12,440 nucleotides of DNA, taken from positions 1 to 12,440 of the forward strand of contig CAKQNH010000058.1 of the NCBI GenBank assembly GCA_934255105.1, read 5' to 3'. The DNA is from an uncultured Pirellulaceae bacterium (GTDB taxonomy: Bacteria > Planctomycetota > Planctomycetia > Pirellulales > Pirellulaceae). Positions 7,519 to 12,440 of this stretch are shown piece after piece. Each line of letters begins with the position of its first letter. Within the stretch, counting starts at the first letter, position 1. The notes under the pieces are model-generated. The model ran no database searches. It was not told the DNA's origin and saw nothing but the letters and a program-made list of their open reading frames with translations. Both the position numbers and the translations under genes were made by a program.

Positions 7519-8658
7519 CTAGCTTGCAAGGAGTTCGATCAAGGATTCTTGGCTGGTTCGACGTGGATTGTTCGACATGCGTTGGACATTGACGCGGGAG
7601 ATTAAACTTTCCAATTCCGCGCGATCCGTAACACCAGCTTCGCCCAATGATCGCGGACAGCCAACGCTGGCTATTAGGTCTTCGATCTTGTGCCGGGCAT
7701 CGGCGACGCTGTTGGCCCCCAGCAACTCGACGATCATCCCGATTCGGTCACGAACATGTTCGGCACCACGCCGATCGACACAATCGAGTTTCGAAACATT
7801 CGCATTGTACGAAAGCATCGGGCTGATGGTCAGTGCAACGGCGATGCCGTGTGGAATGTTGCGACGCGAGGTTAAAGGATACGAAAGCGCGTGCGGTGCC
7901 GTTGTACGACTGATGTTGATCGCCTTGCCCGCCAAGTGCGAGGCACGGCACATCGCCAAACGAGATTCGGGACTCGGTTGATTCACTGCGGAGGACAGGT
8001 TTGCGAATGCCAATTTCACTGCTTCAGTAGCGTAGCCAATCGACTCGTCCGTGGCACCGACGGACCAGATCGACTCGATTGCTTGGCAGAATGCGTCCAA
8101 TCCAGTAGCCGCCGTAATTCCGGGCGGCAGACTGTGAGTCAGCCGCGGATCGATGATGGCGACATCCGGCAGCAAGGCGGGATTGTCGAGTGAGTATTTT
8201 TCGCCATCGACGTAGGCAACAGCAAAGCAAGTGGCTTCGCTGCCAGTTCCTGCTGTCGTTGGTATCGCAACGAGCGGTACACCGACCTGCGTCAGCGAGG
8301 CGGCTCCAGTGATGATCTCGCGGATCGGTGACGTTTCGTGGCCCACTACGGCAATGACTTTGCCAATATCGATCGCAGTACCGCCGCCAATCGCGATCAC
8401 CATTTCAGAATCGGACTCGCGGAACAATTGCGCGCCGCGTTTGATGTCGACTAGCTTTGGGTTGGGTTCGAAATCCGCGAATCGGACTACGTGATAGGAC
8501 TGCAACGCAGATTCCACGATCGACGATGCGTTGGTTGCATCGTAGGCCGCTTGATCGACAATGAGCATAAGTCGTGAGATTGTCCGGCGTTCGATAATCC
8601 GCGCCAACTCTAAGAGCGCATCCTCGCGAAAATGCACTTCGCTTTCAAACACCGCCAT
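7519..8658 (-). CDS. Iron-type alcohol dehydrogenase, probable 2-hydroxyethylphosphonate/phosphonoacetaldehyde oxidoreductase
   Basis: Group III (Fe-dependent) alcohol dehydrogenase of 379 aa, full family length. The NAD-binding GGGTAIDIGK has its glycines at 91-93, and PTTAGTGSEAT is the usual downstream motif. Metal ligands D188 (TGLDAF), H256 (TTAPHALSY) and H270 (NIPHG) are present. The usual second ligand, His in DALxHAIE, is Gln192 here (DAFCQAIES). With IESIWSVGATDES, this resembles the group that contains phosphonoacetaldehyde reductases such as PhpC, as far as I can recall. In this context it probably oxidises 2-hydroxyethylphosphonate to phosphonoacetaldehyde, the PhnY substrate; the reverse reaction is the alternative. 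ATG 8658 is preferred over TTG 8664 because AGGA (8668-8671) lies 9 nt upstream. Its TAG overlaps a possible GTG start of phnA. Confidence 0.85.
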   Translation of the reverse strand: MAVFESEVHFREDALLELARIIERRTISRLMLIVDQAAYDATNASSIVESALQSYHVVRFADFEPNPKLVDIKRGAQLFRESDSEMVIAIGGGTAIDIGKVIAVVGHETSPIREIITGAASLTQVGVPLVAIPTTAGTGSEATCFAVAYVDGEKYSLDNPALLPDVAIIDPRLTHSLPPGITAATGLDAFCQAIESIWSVGATDESIGYATEAVKLAFANLSSAVNQPSPESRLAMCRASHLAGKAINISRTTAPHALSYPLTSRRNIPHGIAVALTISPMLSYNANVSKLDCVDRRGAEHVRDRIGMIVELLGANSVADARHKIEDLIASVGCPRSLGEAGVTDRAELESLISRVNVQRMSNNPRRTSQESLIELLAS

Positions 8659-8667
8659 ACCCAATCG

Positions 8668-8671
8668 TCCT
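8668..8671 (-). promoter_or_regulatory. Ribosome binding site for the alcohol dehydrogenase
   Basis: AGGA on the minus strand, 9 nt before ATG 8658. It favours that ATG over the TTG two codons upstream. Confidence 0.5.
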
Positions 8672-8742
8672 ATAACCTAGTTGCTAATTGATACGGTTCC
8701 GTCGGGGTGGACGAAAAAGGGCGCATTCTTGATTGCCGGTCA

Positions 8743-10146
8743 TCAAACCTCTTCTGGGACGACAAACGGCTTGCGGTAGCTTCCGCGCAGAAGCTGGTTC
8801 GCTTGCCCCACCACATCGGAACTGCCGACGAACTCTTCACGCTCGGGGTCCATCTCCAGCCACGGGCCCAGAACCATCTGCGACTTCGAAAAATCGACTC
8901 CGTTGGCGGCCAGGTGTTGTTCAAACCGTCCCAGTGTCTCCACCGCCTCGCTGCCCCGGTCCTGGATCGCGTCGCGGACTTCGTCGGTCGAATGCGCGGT
9001 CCCGACGCGGTAGGATGCGTTGGCCATGTGAACTAGCGCAGTCGACAGATGGCCTTCGAGGATGTCAGCCCGCAGGTCGCTGACCTTGCGGCTGCGCACG
9101 GCTGAAATGAAGTTGTAGAGATGGCCTTTGTGCGCCGGGAAACCGCCCGTGTCGCCAGGCTCGCCAGACGGTCTTGGCAAGTTGGTCTCGCCGCGCTCGC
9201 ACTTAACTTTCGAACCGATTGCTTTCGGTCCTTTCTCCGAAGGCAAATTGCGGAGCTCGAAGATGACCAGCGGTCCTGGATCGTATTGGAACAGTGCCAA
9301 TTGGGAGTTGGGGGTCTGGCCGTCATCGTCGAACGTGAAGCGTCCGCCCAGACTCAACACGCGGCGGGGCAATGTGTTTTGGCCGAGTGCCAAGCGAACT
9401 GCGGTCAGCGGATAGATTGCGTTATTGCCCATCTCGCCGGTGCCAGTGTTCCAGTCCCAGTGCCAATCGTAGTGCAGGTTCTTGCGCATCAACGGCTCCA
9501 GCTTCGCGGGGCCAGTCCACAAGTCATAGTTCACCGCAGCGGGAACCGGTTGCGGCCCGGCGACCTTGCCGATGCTCTCGCGCATCCGGTTCAACGACGA
9601 CCACACGACTTGAATTTTGCCGAGCTTCTCAACTTCGAGCCGCATCTCGCCGGTGGGGCGATCGTGGTTATGATTGCCATACTGCACAATGCGGTCGTAC
9701 TTGCGAGCCGCCTCGACCATCTTGCGGCCTTCCCACAGATTGTGTGAGATCGGCTTTTCGACATACACATCTTTTCCGGCCTGGCAGGCCCAGATCGTGA
9801 TCAGCGCATGCCAGTGATCCGGCGTAGCGACCGTGATAGCGTCGATATTCTTGTCTTCGAGGAGCTTGCGCACATCGCTGTAGCCGACGAGTTTTTCGCC
9901 GCGACCGGCGGCCTGCTTCAGCTCGCGATCCAAGACGTTCTGGTCGACATCGCAGACAGCAACCACGCGCACTCCAGGCAGCTCACGGAGCAAACGCAGA
10001 TGAAGTCCTCCCTGTCCGCGAAACCCGACGACCGCGACGCGAATGTCATCGTTCGCTCCCAGCACGCGGGCACAAGGCGCGATGGATACCGTTGCGCCGG
10101 TCGCCACTAACATCGAGTTCTTGAGGAATCGACGACGTGTGAACAT
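8743..10146 (-). CDS. Tat-exported Gfo/Idh/MocA-family oxidoreductase
   Basis: NAD(P)-dependent oxidoreductase-like protein of 467 aa. The N-terminus, TRRRFLKNSMLVATGATVS, is a twin-arginine signal, so it is probably exported folded with its cofactor. The Rossmann part has GFRGQG (G41, G44, G46) and PDHWHA, followed by the family EKP motif (E130, K131, P132). The C-terminal domain carries WHWDWNTGTGEMGNNAIYP, where most planctomycete relatives have GNxGxHxxDxARW. The usual His and Asp there are Tyr245 and Thr248, so catalysis may be altered or lost. ATG 10146 is chosen over ATGs at 10152 and 10182 because AAAGGA (10155-10160) sits 8 nt upstream and the Tat motif follows at once. It heads the minus-strand run, 84 nt before the dehydrogenase. 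The substrate is unknown, probably a sugar or polyol if it is active. Confidence 0.9.
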   Translation of the reverse strand: MFTRRRFLKNSMLVATGATVSIAPCARVLGANDDIRVAVVGFRGQGGLHLRLLRELPGVRVVAVCDVDQNVLDRELKQAAGRGEKLVGYSDVRKLLEDKNIDAITVATPDHWHALITIWACQAGKDVYVEKPISHNLWEGRKMVEAARKYDRIVQYGNHNHDRPTGEMRLEVEKLGKIQVVWSSLNRMRESIGKVAGPQPVPAAVNYDLWTGPAKLEPLMRKNLHYDWHWDWNTGTGEMGNNAIYPLTAVRLALGQNTLPRRVLSLGGRFTFDDDGQTPNSQLALFQYDPGPLVIFELRNLPSEKGPKAIGSKVKCERGETNLPRPSGEPGDTGGFPAHKGHLYNFISAVRSRKVSDLRADILEGHLSTALVHMANASYRVGTAHSTDEVRDAIQDRGSEAVETLGRFEQHLAANGVDFSKSQMVLGPWLEMDPEREEFVGSSDVVGQANQLLRGSYRKPFVVPEEV

Positions 10147-10154
10147 GTTCATTT

Positions 10155-10160
10155 TCCTTT
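10155..10160 (-). promoter_or_regulatory. Ribosome binding site for the Gfo/Idh/MocA gene
   Basis: AAAGGA on the minus strand, 8 nt before ATG 10146. It lies only 2 nt before the ATG at 10152, so it supports 10146 as the start. Confidence 0.55.
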
Positions 10161-10179
10161 CGATAGACTCTGACTTTAT

Positions 10180-10199
10180 CATATCCGTTCACGGATATG
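10180..10199. promoter_or_regulatory. 20-bp dyad, candidate operator of the minus-strand operon
   Basis: CATATCCGT and ACGGATATG are perfect 9-bp inverted arms around a 2-bp centre (TC). The site lies 34 bp upstream of the start of the Gfo/Idh gene, in the divergent intergenic region. Size and symmetry fit a binding site for a dimeric repressor or activator; a hairpin in the mRNA leader is the alternative. No regulator gene lies in the window. Confidence 0.5.
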
Positions 10200-10281
10200 C
10201 ATGATATTCGCCGATCGCGCGACCGATCAATTGCTTGGGCGTCCAGGGGACACGTTAATGCTACCGATGAACCATACACGA

Positions 10282-10359
10282 AGGGCAATGATCGGCGGAG
10301 CGATCAACGACTGTAGGGCAATGATCGGCGGAGCGATCAACGACTGTGGGGCAATGATC
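10282..10359. repeat. 33-bp tandem direct repeat, 2.3 copies
   Basis: Two perfect 33-bp copies lie at 10282-10314 and 10315-10347, followed by an 11-bp partial copy, GGGCAATGATC, at 10349-10359. Each full unit contains the inverted pair GATCG-(6 nt)-CGATC. It lies in the intergenic region between the divergent Gfo/Idh and hydrolase genes. The unit is a multiple of three, so an apparent ORF (10201-10410) shows 11-residue repeats, but nothing else supports that ORF as a gene. Confidence 0.8.
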
Positions 10360-10395
10360 AAATCTACGATAATCAAGTGTGGCATGAACCACTGT

Positions 10396-10433
10396 GAACT
10401 AGCAAACTGAATAGAATATACCATCGCTAGTTC
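10396..10433. promoter_or_regulatory. Spaced dyad around an AT-rich core, possible promoter/operator
   Basis: GAACTAGC (10396-10403) and GCTAGTTC (10426-10433) are perfect 8-bp inverted arms separated by 22 bp. The spacer holds an AT-rich stretch, GAATAGAATATA, that could serve as a -10 region. It lies upstream of the plus-strand hydrolase. No -35 box can be assigned with confidence. Confidence 0.3.
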
Positions 10434-10517
10434 TGTCATATCGCTCGAAAGCATCGCCGTCAACAGTTTCCCTTTCGATGTTAGCGAAACCGCCATCGAC
10501 CGCGATGAATTAGGGTT

Positions 10518-10531
10518 CGACTGGCCAGTCG
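10518..10531. promoter_or_regulatory. 14-bp perfect palindrome upstream of the hydrolase
   Basis: CGACTGGCCAGTCG is fully symmetrical and lies 38 bp before ATG 10570. It is a candidate operator or leader element of the secreted hydrolase gene. Confidence 0.35.
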
Positions 10532-10556
10532 CTACAATGAAATTACCACGCTACAG

Positions 10557-10562
10557 AAAAGG
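10557..10562 (+). promoter_or_regulatory. Ribosome binding site for the hydrolase
   Basis: AAAAGG, 7 nt before ATG 10570. It supports that start over the in-frame ATG at 10537, which lacks such a site and would put eleven residues before the signal peptide. Confidence 0.5.
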
Positions 10563-10569
10563 CTATCCT

Positions 10570-11718
10570 ATGAAGGTATTGAACCGCACTGCCGCGTCTG
10601 GGCTCTGCTTTGCTATGCTCCTGTCCCTAGGACTTACACCGGCGCTACAGGGGGAAGAGCCCGGCGCACCGCCGTTCTACCCAGACAAGATGGAGCTTCT
10701 TTCTTGGATTGACTCGGCGGGACAAACCCAGCCAATCCGCACGGCCGAAGCGTGGCAGCGGCGACGGGCGCATATACTGGCGGGCATGCAGCAGGTCATG
10801 GGCCCGCTTCCCGACGCGAAGAGCAAGTCTGCCTTAGAAGTCCAAGAGTTGCAGAGCGAAGAGTTGCCTACGGTTATCCGCAAGAAGATTCTTTTTCAGG
10901 CAGGGCCTGGGGACACTATTCCCGCCTACCTACTGATACCCAAGAACCTTACAGGCCCAGCACCTGCCATGTTGTGTTTGCACGGCACGAGCGGTAGCCG
11001 CGGCCGCACGGCCGGTCTAGGTGCGGACTATCCGCGCTACACTCTGGAATTGGCCGAACGCGGATACGTGACCATCGCACCAGATTACACACTGTTGGGC
11101 GAGAACCAGACCGATCCACAGTCGCTGGGATACGCGAGCGGGACGATGAAGGGGATCTGGAGCCATATTCGAGCGATCGATCTGTTGGAGTCGCTACCTG
11201 AAGTGGATCCGCAGCGTTTGGGGTGTATCGGCGTTTCACTGGGTGGCCACAACAGTCTGTTTGTGGCTGCTTTCGACCCACGTCTCAAGGTCGTAGTCAC
11301 CAGTTCCGGCTTCGACTCATTCCTGGACTACATGAATGGCGATCCCACCGGTTGGTGTCAGCAGCGCTACATGCCGCGCATCGAAACCGTGTACGGCAAA
11401 GATCCAAAGAAGTTGCCGTTTGATTTCCCTGAGGTATTGGCGGCGATCGCGCCCCGAGCGTTGTACATTCATGCTCCACAAGGCGACCAGAATTTTAAAA
11501 TAGCGAGCGTCAAACGCTGCGTGACAGCCGCGCAAAACGTCTACCACCTTCTGGATGCGGACAATGAAATTGTCGCTGTCTACCCGCCCGGCGAACACGG
11601 ATTTCCACTGGACGCCAGATTGGCCGCTTACCGTTTTATCGATCGTGTCCTGCAGACAAAAACCGAAGATACGACAAGCGAGAAAGAATCAAAAGAGTCA
11701 AGCGTAAAAAAACGCTGA
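10570..11718 (+). CDS. Secreted alpha/beta-hydrolase (acetyl xylan esterase/dienelactone hydrolase-like)
   Basis: Predicted secreted serine hydrolase of 382 aa. Residues 1-28 form a Sec signal peptide: basic start MKVLNR, hydrophobic core GLCFAMLLSLGL, then TPALQG. The mature part is an alpha/beta-hydrolase with an oxyanion-hole region LCLHGTSGS, nucleophile elbow GVSLGG (S223), acid D306 (APQGDQNF) and base H343 (GEHGFPL). The N-terminal GMQQVMGPLP region and the overall pattern resemble planctomycete esterases annotated as acetyl xylan esterase or dienelactone hydrolase-like. The natural substrate, probably an ester on a polysaccharide, is not shown by the sequence. The C-terminus is a charged Lys/Glu/Ser tail. 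The gene is monocistronic, divergent from the phosphonate cluster and convergent with a sulfatase. Confidence 0.85.
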   Translation: MKVLNRTAASGLCFAMLLSLGLTPALQGEEPGAPPFYPDKMELLSWIDSAGQTQPIRTAEAWQRRRAHILAGMQQVMGPLPDAKSKSALEVQELQSEELPTVIRKKILFQAGPGDTIPAYLLIPKNLTGPAPAMLCLHGTSGSRGRTAGLGADYPRYTLELAERGYVTIAPDYTLLGENQTDPQSLGYASGTMKGIWSHIRAIDLLESLPEVDPQRLGCIGVSLGGHNSLFVAAFDPRLKVVVTSSGFDSFLDYMNGDPTGWCQQRYMPRIETVYGKDPKKLPFDFPEVLAAIAPRALYIHAPQGDQNFKIASVKRCVTAAQNVYHLLDADNEIVAVYPPGEHGFPLDARLAAYRFIDRVLQTKTEDTTSEKESKESSVKKR

Positions 11719-11818
11719 AGTGGCGACAGGGATTATAAATTGTTACCTGCCCCTAATTCTCAATTTCCCTGTTTTGGACCGCCGTGAGTCGCCGGCGAGC
11801 GTCGTCGAGAGGCATGGC
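11719..11818. other. Convergent intergenic spacer with imperfect inverted repeat
   Basis: This 100-nt spacer lies between the hydrolase and sulfatase stops. CAGGG (11727-11731) plus AAATTG (11737-11742) can pair with CAATTT (11761-11766) plus CCCTG (11767-11771), leaving a 5-nt bulge. This could be a bidirectional termination structure or a REP-type remnant. No U-tract abuts the stem. Confidence 0.35.
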
Positions 11819-12440
11819 TTACCGAGCGAAGAAGGGTTCGGGGGGGCGAGGGCCGTCGACAGTGATTTTTTTGAAGAGAGAGTTAAGCTCGGCTCTTGCG
11901 GCGATGGCGTCGGGGTCGTCCACCGCTGCCGGCGGTTCGGCGGGGAGGTGGCGGGCGTCCAGAAGTTCGCCATTCTTACGGAACAGACGCCAGGATCCGT
12001 CGAAGATGTATTCTTCTTTGTAAAGCCCCTGATGAGTCCACGGGCGGGGGATTCCGGCTTGGCCGTGGAGTTGTGCGACGATGCTGCGGCCGTCGATAGC
12101 GAGTTCGTTGGGAATGGTGGTGGAGGAGAGTTCGCAGAAGGTGGGGAAGAGGTCGACCACGTCAATTAGGTCATCGCAAACAGTGCCGGGAGAGATCGAC
12201 TTGGGGCCCCAGGCCAGCAGCGGGACGTGGGATCCGGCGTCGCCGGGCTCGGCTTTGCCACCGTTGACCTTGCCCTGGATCGTATGGCGGGTGTGTGCAA
12301 GCTCATCGGCTTGATTGCCCACGCGTGGGTTTTCGAAGTAGGGGGCCTGGGTGCCGTTGTCGCCCATGAAGATGACGTAGGTGTTGTCACGGATGCCGAG
12401 ATCATCTATCGAGTCAAGGAGTTGGCCGACGAGCTTGTCC
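11819..12440 (-). CDS. Sulfatase (arylsulfatase family), C-terminal part, truncated by window edge
   Basis: The C-terminal 207 residues of a sulfatase; the N-terminal part, with the formylglycine-forming C/S-x-P-x-R motif, lies beyond 12440. The reading frame stays open to the last codon of the window (12439). Visible sulfatase features are LLDSIDDLGIRDNTYVIFMG, then the metal-binding DNG of GDNGTQAPYF. Further on are SHVPLLAWGPKSISPGTVCDDLIDVVDLFPTFCEL and DGRSIVAQL, followed by a C-terminal subdomain containing YIFDGSWRLFRKNGELLD. Such enzymes hydrolyse sulfate esters, usually on algal polysaccharides in marine planctomycetes, and are commonly exported. The substrate cannot be assigned. The gene converges with the hydrolase and ends in TAA at 11819-11821. 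Confidence 0.92.
   Translation of the reverse strand, partial: DKLVGQLLDSIDDLGIRDNTYVIFMGDNGTQAPYFENPRVGNQADELAHTRHTIQGKVNGGKAEPGDAGSHVPLLAWGPKSISPGTVCDDLIDVVDLFPTFCELSSTTIPNELAIDGRSIVAQLHGQAGIPRPWTHQGLYKEEYIFDGSWRLFRKNGELLDARHLPAEPPAAVDDPDAIAARAELNSLFKKITVDGPRPPEPFFAR

Noticed and set aside
10201..10410. 69-codon plus-strand ORF with three 11-residue repeats (RAMIGGAINDC-like)
   Set aside because: The repeats follow from a 33-bp tandem DNA repeat whose unit is divisible by three. There is no Shine-Dalgarno site and no recognisable domain.
11701..11716. AGCGT-A6-ACGCT hairpin at the end of the hydrolase gene as a terminator
   Set aside because: The stem is only 5 bp, lies inside the coding sequence and has no U-tract after it.

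Overview
The window looks like chromosomal DNA from a marine planctomycete of the Pirellulales type (Rhodopirellula/Blastopirellula-like). This is inferred from a Tat-exported Gfo/Idh/MocA oxidoreductase, a secreted alpha/beta-hydrolase, an arylsulfatase-type sulfatase, base composition slightly GC-rich by eye, and weak or absent Shine-Dalgarno sites before several genes. No rRNA, tRNA, CRISPR array, integrase or transposase gene was seen.

Layout. (1) Positions 1-205 hold a non-coding element of nested inverted repeats, bounded by 20-bp perfect terminal inverted repeats (MITE-like or a structured repeat). (2) Positions 277-3112 (+) hold astD and astB, overlapping by 11 nt. They are two steps of the arginine succinyltransferase pathway that degrades arginine. 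(3) Positions 3372-10146 (-) hold five same-strand genes. In transcription order these are a Tat-exported Gfo/Idh/MocA protein, an iron-type alcohol dehydrogenase, phosphonoacetate hydrolase (phnA), phosphonoacetaldehyde dehydrogenase (phnY) and a GlpT/UhpT-like (OPA family) transporter. (4) Positions 10147-10569 form a divergent intergenic region with three separate dyads and a 33-bp tandem repeat. (5) Positions 10570-11718 (+) encode a secreted alpha/beta-hydrolase. (6) Positions 11819-12440 (-) hold the C-terminal part of a sulfatase that runs off the right edge.

The most interesting unit is the minus-strand cluster. PhnY plus PhnA convert phosphonoacetaldehyde to phosphonoacetate and then to acetate and phosphate. 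No aminotransferase (PhnW) and no lyase (PbfA) is present to make phosphonoacetaldehyde from an aminophosphonate. Instead, an alcohol dehydrogenase resembling the hydroxyethylphosphonate/phosphonoacetaldehyde oxidoreductase group sits directly upstream, with its stop overlapping a possible phnA start by one base. The simplest reading is a pathway for 2-hydroxyethylphosphonate: OPA-type uptake, possibly in exchange for phosphate, then alcohol oxidation, aldehyde oxidation and hydrolytic C-P cleavage. The enzyme families are read from the sequence. The substrate and the oxidative direction of the dehydrogenase are inference. The Gfo/Idh gene at the head of the run may belong to the same transcript, but its role is unknown and it lacks the usual His/Asp pair of its family.
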